From: Planktothrix paucivesiculata PCC 9631
GTDB taxonomy: Bacteria > Cyanobacteriota > Cyanobacteriia > Cyanobacteriales > Microcoleaceae
DNA: 64,000 nucleotides
Direction: 5' to 3'
NCBI RefSeq assembly: GCF_900009265.2
Contig: NZ_LR734998.1
Location: forward strand, 33,060 to 97,059
Part shown: positions 18,770-27,644 of the stretch, piece after piece
Numbering within the stretch: position 1 is the first letter of the stretch
Layout: every line of letters starts with the position of its first letter
The notes under the pieces: model-generated
Databases searched by the model: none
Told to the model about the DNA's origin: nothing
Seen by the model: the letters and a program-made list of their open reading frames with translations, nothing else
Position numbers and translations under genes: made by a program

Positions 18770-20049
18770 CAGGACTTACGCAGTGACGCTATATGTAGCG
18801 TACTAAGGAGTTAGCGATCACTAACCCAAAAGAAATCTGGAAACGGAGAATAAGGAATGTTAAAATAGCATCAGAATCTATGCCCAAAAATATGAGCATC
18901 AATTATCTATACTATTGCCAATATCTCCTGAGTAGCCAAATCAATTATACTCTAACCAACTTCGCTGAACATATTCAAGAGTTTAGCCATGATACAATTA
19001 ATCGTTACTTGAATTCAGAAAACTTAACACCCGAAGTGATTTGGGAAAAAGTGCATTCAGAACTTCAGAGCCATCCCGAAGCTTGTTTAGTTTTTGATGA
19101 TACGGTACTCGACAAAAGATTTTCCTCGAAAATTGAACTTGTCCGCCGTCAATATAGCGGCAATGAACATCGAGTGATTCGAGGAATTGGTTTAATAAGC
19201 TGTATTTATGTAAATCCTGAAACCGGATCCTATTCAGTGATTGATTATCGAATTTACGATCCAGATGGGGATGGTCACACCAAGCTAGATCATGTAGCAG
19301 ATATGCTGAATGATGTCGTCTTTAAAAAAAAGATTCCTGTAGCGAAAGTGCTTATGGATAGTTGGTACGCAGCCCAAAAGCTAATGGCTTTGATTGATAA
19401 TTTAGGGAAAATTTATTATGTTCCGCTCAAAAAAAACCGGCTGGTTGATGATACAGGAGGTCAAAAAAAATATCAGCCTATTGAACAGTTAATTTGGTCT
19501 GAAATTGAAGAAAAACAGGGAAAGCTAATCAAAATAAATAAATTCCCTAGAGATAAAAAAGTTAAACTATTTCGGGTAACTGTTTCTGCCAACAGAACGG
19601 AATATGTAGCTACAAATGATTTAAATCAGTCTTCAATAGATGAAGTCATCTCTCAATGTAAACTGCGATGGAAAATTGAGGAATTTCACCGAGAAATTAA
19701 ACAATTAACGGGGATAGAATCTTGCCAATGCCGTAAAGCGAGTATTCAAAAAAACCACATTGCTTGCGCTTTATTAGTTTGGGTTTTTCTGACTCGTATG
19801 GCTAAGAAAGTTTCTCAAACTGTCTATCAGTTAAAAGCTAGTTTGTTAGCAGATTACCTGAGCCAAGAGCTTAAACATCCCTCTCTCAAGCTTTCTTTTA
19901 TTTAGTTTACTTATCAATTCAAACACAGATTAATTCTCTTTTTATAAGCGCGCTCGCGTAGCGTGCCGGACGCATATCGCCCTTCTGTCTGAATCAAGCG
20001 ATCGCCTGATCCTGAATGCGCTATATATAGCGTCCTTGCGTAAGTCCTG
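18770..20049 (+). mobile_element. Intact inner IS4/IS701-like element, 1280 bp
   Basis: Terminal inverted repeats of about 31 bp begin CAGGACTTACGCA at 18770 and end with the complement at 20049. A 5-bp duplication TCTCC flanks it (18765-18769 and 20050-20054). It sits in the 5' untranslated part of the older copy, in the opposite orientation, which makes a 1-kb inverted repeat with an 80-bp spacer. The right end contains the dispersed cyanobacterial motif GCGTAGCGTGCC. The 5-bp duplication differs from the 4 bp usual for IS701, so the family name is tentative. Confidence 0.92.
18880..19905 (+). CDS. DDE transposase, IS4/IS701-like
   Basis: 341 aa and intact. The catalytic triad can be placed at D73 or D74 (LVFDDTVLDKR), D160 (VLMDSWYA) and E267 or E268 (WKIEEFHREIKQ), with the RE-x-K signature typical of the IS4 superfamily. 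It begins at ATG 18880 about 110 bp inside the element. As the only intact transposase here with these terminal repeats, it could also move the outer copy and the MITE at 62312. Confidence 0.93.
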   Translation: MPKNMSINYLYYCQYLLSSQINYTLTNFAEHIQEFSHDTINRYLNSENLTPEVIWEKVHSELQSHPEACLVFDDTVLDKRFSSKIELVRRQYSGNEHRVIRGIGLISCIYVNPETGSYSVIDYRIYDPDGDGHTKLDHVADMLNDVVFKKKIPVAKVLMDSWYAAQKLMALIDNLGKIYYVPLKKNRLVDDTGGQKKYQPIEQLIWSEIEEKQGKLIKINKFPRDKKVKLFRVTVSANRTEYVATNDLNQSSIDEVISQCKLRWKIEEFHREIKQLTGIESCQCRKASIQKNHIACALLVWVFLTRMAKKVSQTVYQLKASLLADYLSQELKHPSLKLSFI

Positions 20050-20129
20050 TCTCCGTTTCCAGATTTCTTTTGGGTTAGCGATCGCTAACTCCTTAGTACG
20101 CTACATATAGCGTCACTGCGTAAGTCCTG

Positions 20130-20189
20130 TACCCATTACCCATTACCCATTACCCATTACCCATTACCCATTACCCATTACCCATTACC
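20130..20189. repeat. Heptamer array TACCCAT, about 8 units
   Basis: A perfect run of the 7-bp unit TACCCAT starts at the right target duplication of the outer IS and ends 20 bp before the next gene. The IS target (TACCC) is one piece of a unit, so the IS landed inside a heptamer array whose other side is the degenerate repeat at 17703-17773. Confidence 0.9.
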
Positions 20190-20208
20190 TACCCCAAATC
20201 TTAATTTT

Positions 20209-23200
20209 ATGTCTAGTGATTCTGATAATTTGTTTATTTCTCCTTTACAAAAGGCTATCACTACTGATCCATTGACCGTGATGCCAGAAACAATATTAAG
20301 TGAGGCGATCGCAATTTTCAACCAATCTCAAACCACCTGTTTATTAACTCCCAATTCCTTAGCCATAAATCAGGGGAAAACCTGTCTAATTGTTACCGTA
20401 GATCACCGACCCATAGGAATATTAACCCATCGGGACATTGTGCGTTTAATTGCTCAACAAGTTGATCTCAAAAGTTTGACCGTCAGGGAAGTTATGACTC
20501 AACCAGTAATTACCCTGCAACAAACAGAATTTAGCCATTTAAGCACAACTTTAAACCTACTCCAAAAGCATAAAGTTCGCCATTTACCCTTAGTTAATCC
20601 CGATGGTAAATTAGTCGGTTTACTCACCCATCGAGATTTAAAAAATGCCCTAGAACCTACGGATTTATTAAAACTACGAACCATTGAGGAGGTAATGACT
20701 TCCAAGGTTGTACAAGCACCTGTTAATATTTCCCTCTTAAAATTGGCTGAGTTAATCAATTCTGCCCAGGTGAGTTGTGTGGTTTTAGTTGAGGAAAAAA
20801 TCTGCAATCAACAGCCATTAAAAATTCCCATGGGTTTACTAACGGAAGGAGATATTATCAAGTTTCAAGCATTAGGTTTAGATTGGAACCTAGAAGCCAA
20901 AAGCTTCATGAGCACCCCCGTCTTTTGCCTAAAGCCCAATGATACATTATTAGCGGCTCATCTGTTAATGCAGAAACACCATATTAATCGAATACCGATT
21001 GTTGACGATCGCGGGGAACTCAGAGGAATTATTACTCCGACGAGCATTTTGCAAGGAATTAACCCGATTGATTTATTAGAATTAGTGAATGTATTGCGAC
21101 AAAAAGTTAATAATTTAGAAGTCCAAAAACTACAATTACTTCAAAGTCAAAATACTAAACTTGAAGAAAAAATTCAAGAACGAACAAATGCTTTAAAACG
21201 GGCTAATCAAAAATTGAAAGATGAGATTCAAGAACGAAATTTGATCGAAGCTAAAATGGCTTTACAGGCTTCTCTTTTAGATCAGGTACAGAATGCTATT
21301 ATTGCCACGGATTTAGAAGGAATAATAATTTATTGGAATCAATATGCTCAAACTTTATATCAGTGGACAGCAAAAGAAGCCCTAGGTAATAATATTATTA
21401 ATTTTTTTGTTCCTCTGGATCAACAGGATTTAGCCGAGGAAATTGTTTATGAAGTTATCAACAAAGGATATTGGGAAGGAGAATTTACCACCTCGCGTAA
21501 AGATGGTAGCACTTTACCGATTCATGTTTTTGATACTTTAATTCGAGATCAAGCGGGAAATCCCATCGGTTTAGTCGGGATTAGTTTTGATATTAGCGAA
21601 CGCAAAAAAGCAGAACAGCAATTACACCAACGAGTTCAAAGGGAACGGCTATTTTACCAAACCGCCCTGCATATTCGTCAATCTCTGAATTTAACCGATA
21701 TTCTGAATAATGCCGTGGTTGATATTCGGACAATTCTCAATTGTGATCGGGTTTTAGTCTATGAATTTGATTCTACATTTAATGGAACAATTGTGGCGGA
21801 ATCGGTGGGAGAGGGCTGGACTTCCTGCTTAGGAATGTATTTGGAAGATATTTGTTTTAAAGCCGGAGGTGCTTTGGATTATTTGCAAGGTAAAAAAATT
21901 GCTATTAATAATATTCAAACAGCAAATTTATCAGAATGTCATGAACAATTATTAACTCGACTTCAGGTTAAATCTAATTTAGTTGTGCCGATTTTAATTC
22001 AAGATCAGAATCGAGAAAATGGAAATTTTATTTGGGGATTGTTAATCGCACATCAATGTTCTTCTCCTCGCAATTGGCAGCCCAGTGAATTAGAATTATT
22101 AGATGAAATTGCGGTGCAATTGTCAATTGGTATTCAACAATCCCAACTTTATCAAACGGCGGAAATGGAAATCAAAGAACGACAAAAAATTGAACATAAG
22201 TTAAGAATTCTGAATCAACAATTAGAAACTAGAATTTTAGATCGAACTGCTAAATTAGAACGTCAAGAACGCAAATCCCGTTTATTTGCCGAAATCGCTT
22301 TAAAAATTCGTCAATCTTTAGATATTGACCAAATTTTACAAACTACTGTAACCGAAGTTCAAAATATTTTAGGGTGCGATCGCGTGTTAATTTATCGAGT
22401 CTTTGACAATGGAACAGGAAAGACGATCGCAGAAAGTGTATTACCCGGATGGAATTCCATTCTCAATGTTGACTTTCCCGAAGAAGTTTTTCCCCTAGAA
22501 TATCAACAACTTTATTCTAATAGAACTGTAAAAGCTATTGCAGATATCTACCAAACCTATCAAGAGACTACTCCCTGTTTAGTTGAATTTTTACAAGAAT
22601 GGAAGATTAAAGCTAAATTGATTGTTCCGATTATTCAAAATAATATTTTTTGGGGATTTATGATTGCCCATCACTGTGTTTCTCCTCGAAAATGGACGGA
22701 TTTTGAGATTGAACTGATGCGAGAAATTGCCGATCAAGTGGGTGTGGCTTTAGAACAAGCTCAATTAGTAGAAACCCTGCGGGAAAGAGAACAATTTATT
22801 GAAAGTATTGCCGATAGTAGTCCTAATATTTTATATCTCTACGATGTAGAGCAGAATCGCAGTATTTATAATAGCCGATCCTTAACGAACATTTTAGGAT
22901 ATACCTCGCTAGAATTATCTATAATGGGGGATAACTTTTCAATGCTTTTTCATCCTGATGATCAAGAAACAGTCATTAAACACCTAGAAGAAACCGCTCA
23001 AATGAGTGATCGAGAGATTAGTTACGTGGAATATCGCATCCAGCATAAAAATAAGGAATGGTTATGGTTTTCCAGTCATGCTACTGTGTTTAAACGAGAT
23101 TCATCAGGAAACACCCAACAAATTTTAGGCGTGGCTCAAAATATTAGCGATCGCAAACAGGCTGAAGATAATCTTAAACGTCAGTTAGCGGCTGTAGAGG

Positions 23201-24762
23201 CTTCTATTGATGGAATTTCTATTTTAAAAAATGAAGAATATATTTATGTGAATAATGCCCACTTAAAACTATTTGGTTATAGTAGTCCCGAAGAATTATT
23301 AACTAAAAATTGGCGAGTCCTTTATACTTTGGAGGTAGTAAAATGGTTTGAAAAAGATATATTTCCCCTGTTAAAACAACAAAAATTCTGGCGGGGAGAA
23401 ACCATCGGTTTAAGAAAAGATGGTACAACTTTTAATCAAGAGGTTTCCTTTACCGTCACCGAAGATGGGGATTATATTTGTATTTCTCAAGATATTAGTG
23501 AACGCCAAGCTGCCCTACACGAACGCCAACAAGCTGAAATTCAACTGCGTCAAACCAATGAACAATTGGCGATCGCCAACGCCGAACTTGCTCGGGCTTC
23601 CCGTCTGAAAGATGAATTTCTAGCAAATATGAGCCACGAACTCAGGACGCCCCTGAACTCAATTTTAGGAATGTCAGAAGTCCTACAAGAACAAACCTTT
23701 GGAGAACTCAATGAACAACAAAATCAAGCCCTAAAGCTAATTTATAGAAATGGAAAATACCTACTCGAACTAATTAACGATATTCTCGATCTCTCCAAAA
23801 TTGAAGCCGGAAAATTAGACCTAGAATGCTCTCCCGTTTCTGTGAATGAACTCTGTCAACACAGTTTAAGTTTTGTCAAACAACAGGCTCACCAAAAAAA
23901 TATTCGCCTCAGTTATCAGATTGAAGATGTCACCGAAGCCCTGAATGTAGATGAACGTCGCATCCGTCAAGTTTTAATTAATTTGCTCAATAATGCGGTA
24001 AAATTTACCTCTGAGGGTGGGAGGGTGCGCCTGGAAGTCAGAGGAGATATCGATGAAAAAAGGGTGTGTTTTTCCGTCATTGATAATGGAATTGGTATTG
24101 CTCTCGAAGATCAAGCCCGATTATTTCAAGTGTTTGTACAAATTGATAGCCGTTTATCCCGACGTTATGAAGGCACAGGTTTAGGATTAGTTTTAGTTAA
24201 AAAACTCGTGGAAATGCACGGCGGGACGGTTACCCTTGACAGTCAACCCGGAAAAGGCAGTTGCTTTACCGTCGCCCTCCCTTGGAATCCTGGGAGAGAA
24301 TTGCCGACGCTGACTCCAGCGAAACTTTTAGACAGATCAGCCTGGTCGGGGAACACCCCTCGACAATCAAAACGTCCTTTAATTTTGCTGGCTGAAGACA
24401 ATCCCGACAATATTCAAACCCTGCTTAACTACCTACAGGCGAAGGGATTTGATCTCGAAGTCGCCAAAAATGGGATCGAAGCAGTTCAAAAAGCGGTTAG
24501 TCTGCATCCAGATTTGATTTTAATGGATATTTCCATGCCAGAAATGGACGGCTTGGAAGCCATGCGCCAGATTCGGGCTAACCCACAACGGGCTACCCTA
24601 CCCATCATTGCCCTCACTGCTTTTGCAATGGCTGGGGACAGGGAAAAATGTTTAGCAGCCGGAGCGAATGAATATCTGGCTAAACCCGTACAAATTCGGC
24701 AGTTAGTTCAGTTAATTCAGAGTTTTCTGTGGGAAAATCAGAGGAATAATCATGAACAATAG
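20209..24762 (+). CDS. Soluble hybrid kinase: CBSx4-PAS-GAF(CBCR-like)-GAF-PAS-PAS-HisKA-HATPase-REC
   Basis: 1517 aa. Four CBS motifs (about 10-290) suggest adenine-nucleotide binding. A coiled coil precedes a PAS (about 345-470). The first GAF (about 485-655) has the bilin-site Cys-His pair C577-H578 (LSECHEQLL) and a second cysteine C549 in a D-x-C-F motif, 28 residues apart as in DXCF cyanobacteriochromes. The second GAF (about 695-860) keeps a cysteine followed by Leu. Two PAS domains follow (about 870-1110). The kinase has H1143 (NMSHELRTP). The C-terminal receiver has D1440. There is no TM. The gene overlaps the next one by 11 bp (ATGAACAATAG), so the kinase and the solute-binding lipoprotein are translationally coupled. 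Confidence 0.92.
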   Translation: MSSDSDNLFISPLQKAITTDPLTVMPETILSEAIAIFNQSQTTCLLTPNSLAINQGKTCLIVTVDHRPIGILTHRDIVRLIAQQVDLKSLTVREVMTQPVITLQQTEFSHLSTTLNLLQKHKVRHLPLVNPDGKLVGLLTHRDLKNALEPTDLLKLRTIEEVMTSKVVQAPVNISLLKLAELINSAQVSCVVLVEEKICNQQPLKIPMGLLTEGDIIKFQALGLDWNLEAKSFMSTPVFCLKPNDTLLAAHLLMQKHHINRIPIVDDRGELRGIITPTSILQGINPIDLLELVNVLRQKVNNLEVQKLQLLQSQNTKLEEKIQERTNALKRANQKLKDEIQERNLIEAKMALQASLLDQVQNAIIATDLEGIIIYWNQYAQTLYQWTAKEALGNNIINFFVPLDQQDLAEEIVYEVINKGYWEGEFTTSRKDGSTLPIHVFDTLIRDQAGNPIGLVGISFDISERKKAEQQLHQRVQRERLFYQTALHIRQSLNLTDILNNAVVDIRTILNCDRVLVYEFDSTFNGTIVAESVGEGWTSCLGMYLEDICFKAGGALDYLQGKKIAINNIQTANLSECHEQLLTRLQVKSNLVVPILIQDQNRENGNFIWGLLIAHQCSSPRNWQPSELELLDEIAVQLSIGIQQSQLYQTAEMEIKERQKIEHKLRILNQQLETRILDRTAKLERQERKSRLFAEIALKIRQSLDIDQILQTTVTEVQNILGCDRVLIYRVFDNGTGKTIAESVLPGWNSILNVDFPEEVFPLEYQQLYSNRTVKAIADIYQTYQETTPCLVEFLQEWKIKAKLIVPIIQNNIFWGFMIAHHCVSPRKWTDFEIELMREIADQVGVALEQAQLVETLREREQFIESIADSSPNILYLYDVEQNRSIYNSRSLTNILGYTSLELSIMGDNFSMLFHPDDQETVIKHLEETAQMSDREISYVEYRIQHKNKEWLWFSSHATVFKRDSSGNTQQILGVAQNISDRKQAEDNLKRQLAAVEASIDGISILKNEEYIYVNNAHLKLFGYSSPEELLTKNWRVLYTLEVVKWFEKDIFPLLKQQKFWRGETIGLRKDGTTFNQEVSFTVTEDGDYICISQDISERQAALHERQQAEIQLRQTNEQLAIANAELARASRLKDEFLANMSHELRTPLNSILGMSEVLQEQTFGELNEQQNQALKLIYRNGKYLLELINDILDLSKIEAGKLDLECSPVSVNELCQHSLSFVKQQAHQKNIRLSYQIEDVTEALNVDERRIRQVLINLLNNAVKFTSEGGRVRLEVRGDIDEKRVCFSVIDNGIGIALEDQARLFQVFVQIDSRLSRRYEGTGLGLVLVKKLVEMHGGTVTLDSQPGKGSCFTVALPWNPGRELPTLTPAKLLDRSAWSGNTPRQSKRPLILLAEDNPDNIQTLLNYLQAKGFDLEVAKNGIEAVQKAVSLHPDLILMDISMPEMDGLEAMRQIRANPQRATLPIIALTAFAMAGDREKCLAAGANEYLAKPVQIRQLVQLIQSFLWENQRNNHEQ

Positions 24763-25756
24763 TAGAATTCCAGCCAAAAAATCCCGTAAATTGATTCATT
24801 TTTTTTCGTTGGGAATGTTAATCTGTATCGGTTTAGGAATATTAGTTAGTTGTTTTGAGCAACCGACAATACCCCTGCTTGTAGGCGTTAATAATTGGCC
24901 GGGTTTCGCCCCTTTATATTTAGCCGAGGAGTTGGGTTACTATCAAAATACTTCGATTGATATTGTTGATTATCCCTCTACAACGGAAGTTAGTAACGCG
25001 CTGCGTAGTGGGAATTTACAAGCAGGAGGGATGAGCATTGATGAAAACTTAATCCTGGCGGAAACCTTTCCAGAGGTTAGGGCAATTATGTTGATAGATG
25101 TATCCAATGGTGCAGATGTAATTATCGGGAAACCGGAGTTACAAACCCTAGCAGATATTAAAGGAAAAAAAGTCGGGGTGGAAAACACCGCATTAGGGGC
25201 TTATATACTGAGTCGGGCACTTGATAAAGCCGGACTTTCTCTACAGGATATTACTGTGGTTTCCCTGGATTTCTCGGAACATGAAGCTGGGTTTAAACAG
25301 GGTGAAGTTGATGCCGTTGTTACCTTTGAACCGGTTCGGTCTAATTTACTGGCAACTGGTGCTAAAGTCTTATTTGATACCACCAAAATACCGGGGGAAG
25401 TAGTGGATGTGTTGGTGGTACGTCAGGATACCTTAGAAACTCAATCTAAGGATTTAGAGCAGTTAGTGCGGGGCTGGTTTATGGCATTAGATTATTTAAA
25501 AAAAGAACCGGAAAATGCGGCTAAAATTATGGCAAGACGGGGAGGAATCACAGCGAAGGAATTTTTGGATTCTCTCAAATTACTGAGTTTTTTTACACCC
25601 ACAGAAAATCAAAAACTTCTCTCGCAAACCGATCCGAGTATGGTTAATTCTGCTAATAAATTATCTAAATTAATGCAGGAAAAGAAACTACTACAATCAA
25701 ATATAGATTTTTCCTCATTATTAGATGCTCGTTTTTTCACTCAATTGAATCAGTAA
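24752..25756 (+). CDS. Solute-binding lipoprotein, SsuA/NMT1-THI5-like
   Basis: 334 aa. A basic N-terminus and hydrophobic helix lead to a lipobox LVSC with C34, so the protein is exported and lipid-anchored. The fold is that of type 2 periplasmic binding proteins for nitrate, sulfonate or thiamine precursors: LVGVNNWPGFAPLYLAEELG near the start, then IKGKKVGVE and AVVTFEP. No permease or ATPase gene lies nearby. Its 11-bp overlap with the hybrid kinase gene and the HAMP kinase gene downstream suggest that it serves as a ligand receptor for signalling, not transport. The ligand is unknown. Confidence 0.9.
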   Translation: MNNSRIPAKKSRKLIHFFSLGMLICIGLGILVSCFEQPTIPLLVGVNNWPGFAPLYLAEELGYYQNTSIDIVDYPSTTEVSNALRSGNLQAGGMSIDENLILAETFPEVRAIMLIDVSNGADVIIGKPELQTLADIKGKKVGVENTALGAYILSRALDKAGLSLQDITVVSLDFSEHEAGFKQGEVDAVVTFEPVRSNLLATGAKVLFDTTKIPGEVVDVLVVRQDTLETQSKDLEQLVRGWFMALDYLKKEPENAAKIMARRGGITAKEFLDSLKLLSFFTPTENQKLLSQTDPSMVNSANKLSKLMQEKKLLQSNIDFSSLLDARFFTQLNQ

Positions 25757-25912
25757 TAATCAGTCATCAGTCATCAGTCATCAGTTATCAGTGTAAGAGT
25801 TAATACCATTACCCATTACCCTGTTACTGAGCGAAGTCGAAGTATTACCCATTACCCATTACCCATTACCCATTACCCATTCCTAATTCCCATTCCTAAT
25901 TCCCCCTAAACC
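25757..25912. repeat. Heptamer arrays CATCAGT and TACCCAT around a dispersed motif
   Basis: About four CATCAGT-type units (25760-25792) are followed by CATTACC units, the motif TGTTACTGAGCGAAGTCGA, five more TACCCAT units, and ATTCCTA-like units. The order resembles 17703-17773 plus 20130-20189, i.e. the locus that the IS copies split. The array separates the lipoprotein gene from the kinase gene by 164 bp. Confidence 0.85.
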
Positions 25913-25920
25913 TCGAATCC

Positions 25921-27609
25921 ATGAAACGTTTTGCTTTTAGTCTACCTCTGCGCGTCACTATTCCCAGTTTACTTCTATTTTTAAGTAGTGGACTAGGTTT
26001 ATATAGTTTTATAACAGAAGTAAACGCAACCTACAAACGTCAGGAAAACAGAGTTGTAGAACAGGCAGATTTTTATAGTGAAAAAACTGTTGGCCTCTTA
26101 GAATTTATTTTACGGCGAGTTAACATAGATAATAAAAGTTTAGATGGGGCAAAGTTGGTGATTGGTGAAACGGGAGAAGAACCTAACTTACAATTATCAG
26201 CTTTCCTAGATGAAAATAATATTGTTATTTTTTCCAATTACTATCAATTACAACAAAAACCCATAATTAATACAAGTTTTTCCTATCTTTACCCCCAGAT
26301 TCAACAGGCTAAACAAACCAAAGTTACAGAAAAAGTTTGGTCAGATAATCGGCAAATTTTAAAGGTGATTACCCCCGTCATACTTCCCCCAAAACCCAAT
26401 CAATTGCGTCCTCAAGTGGGAACCCTACTCTCAATTTATGATCTAACTCAAACCAAAAAACAAGCCTATCAAGATGCCTTAAACCGTTCTTTACAAATGA
26501 ATGCAGTGGTGCTAATTATTTGTTTATTGGTGTGGTTATTTTTTGAAATGACCTTAACCAAAAGAGTCTCGAGGTTGGTATTAGTGAGCCAGAATTTAGC
26601 TCAGGGAGATTTAAGCGATCGCAGCCGCCTAGAAGGGTCAGATGAATTAGCTCAAATTTCTATAGCATTTGATCAAATGGCCGAAAAAATTGAACAGGAT
26701 ACCTATAGTTTACAGGAATCTCAAATCGAATTGCAACAAAAAGCCACCGAATTAGAAAAAACTCTCACCCAACTCAAACAAACCCAAACCCAATTATTAC
26801 AAAGCGAAAAAATGTCAAGTTTGGGTCAATTAGTTGCCGGAATTGCCCATGAAATTAATAATCCGGTGAGTTTTATTTTTGGAAATATCACCTATGCCAA
26901 AGAATATACAGATAGCCTACTCCATTTAATTTCCTTATATCAAACCCATTATCCCCAACCTGTCCCCGAAATTCAAACCGAAATTGATGAATTAGACTTA
27001 GAATTTATCACCTCAGACCTCCAGAAAATGTTCAATTCTATGCTAACCGGAAGTCAAAGAATTTCCGATATTGTCCTATCCTTGCGTTCATTTTCCCGTT
27101 TAGATGAAGCGGATATTAAAACCATAGATTTACATGAAAATCTTGATAACACCTTGATGATTTTAAAGCATCGTCTCAAAGCCCAAGCGTCTCGACCAAA
27201 AATTAAAATTGTCAAAAATTATGGCAATATTCCCTTAATTCATTGCTATGTCGGTCAACTGAATCAAGTGTTTATGAATATTTTTATTAATGCCATTGAT
27301 GCCCTAGAAACAGTCCAACAAAACAGCCCACCCCAAATTTCCATCCATACGGATATTGTCACCGATTCCCAACCAAAAAAATGGGTACAAATTCAAATTT
27401 CTGATAATGGCTCAGGCATGGCTGAAACCGTTCGGAGTCGAATTTTTGAACCCTTTTTTACCACCAAACCCGTTGGTCGCGGGACAGGCATGGGTTTAGC
27501 CATCAGTTATCAAATTATTGTCGAAAAACATCAAGGTCAACTGCTGTGTACCTCTACACCTGGAGAAGGGAGTACCTTTATCATTACCTTACCCATTCGT
27601 AATTCGTAA
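25921..27609 (+). CDS. Membrane sensor kinase with HAMP, AHEINNP-type core
   Basis: 562 aa. TM1 is at about 10-32, a periplasmic sensor of about 160 residues (35-195), TM2 at about 197-217, HAMP at about 215-270, a coiled coil at 270-295, then the kinase with H310 (GIAHEINNP) and the ATP-binding domain (NAIDAL, SDNGSGM, GTGMGLAI). The periplasmic part matches no domain I recognise. It could contact the lipoprotein encoded just upstream. The core is paralogous to the kinases at 31750 and 39008. The last residues and the stop codon (ATTCGTAATTCGTAA) are made of heptamer-repeat sequence, so the natural C-terminus may have been altered. Confidence 0.92.
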   Translation: MKRFAFSLPLRVTIPSLLLFLSSGLGLYSFITEVNATYKRQENRVVEQADFYSEKTVGLLEFILRRVNIDNKSLDGAKLVIGETGEEPNLQLSAFLDENNIVIFSNYYQLQQKPIINTSFSYLYPQIQQAKQTKVTEKVWSDNRQILKVITPVILPPKPNQLRPQVGTLLSIYDLTQTKKQAYQDALNRSLQMNAVVLIICLLVWLFFEMTLTKRVSRLVLVSQNLAQGDLSDRSRLEGSDELAQISIAFDQMAEKIEQDTYSLQESQIELQQKATELEKTLTQLKQTQTQLLQSEKMSSLGQLVAGIAHEINNPVSFIFGNITYAKEYTDSLLHLISLYQTHYPQPVPEIQTEIDELDLEFITSDLQKMFNSMLTGSQRISDIVLSLRSFSRLDEADIKTIDLHENLDNTLMILKHRLKAQASRPKIKIVKNYGNIPLIHCYVGQLNQVFMNIFINAIDALETVQQNSPPQISIHTDIVTDSQPKKWVQIQISDNGSGMAETVRSRIFEPFFTTKPVGRGTGMGLAISYQIIVEKHQGQLLCTSTPGEGSTFIITLPIRNS

Positions 27610-27640
27610 TTCGTAATTCGTAATTCGTAATTCGTAATTA
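27595..27640. repeat. Heptamer array ATTCGTA, about 6 units
   Basis: The array begins inside the 3' end of the kinase gene and provides its stop, then fills the gap to the convergent adhesin gene. Confidence 0.9.
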
Positions 27641-27644
27641 CCTC

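Larger units (their letters stand above)
17774..20129 (-). mobile_element. Outer, decayed copy of an IS4/IS701-like element, split by a second copy
   Basis: The terminal repeats are CAGGACTTACGCA at 17774 and its complement ending at 20129. The 5-bp target duplication TACCC lies at 17769-17773 and 20130-20134. Without the inner insertion (18770-20049 plus one 5-bp duplication) the copy is 1071 bp, 209 bp shorter than the intact inner copy, which equals the internal deletion in its transposase gene. Its left-end segment is at 20055-20129, cut off from the rest by the inner copy. Confidence 0.88.

Noticed and set aside
20130..20189. Heptamer arrays as a CRISPR array
   Set aside because: The units are 7 bp with no spacers, and no cas genes are present.
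22201..22780. Second GAF of the CBS hybrid kinase as a bilin-binding domain
   Set aside because: It has a cysteine at the right place (TPCLVEFL) but Leu in place of the following His and no second Cys, so bilin binding is doubtful.
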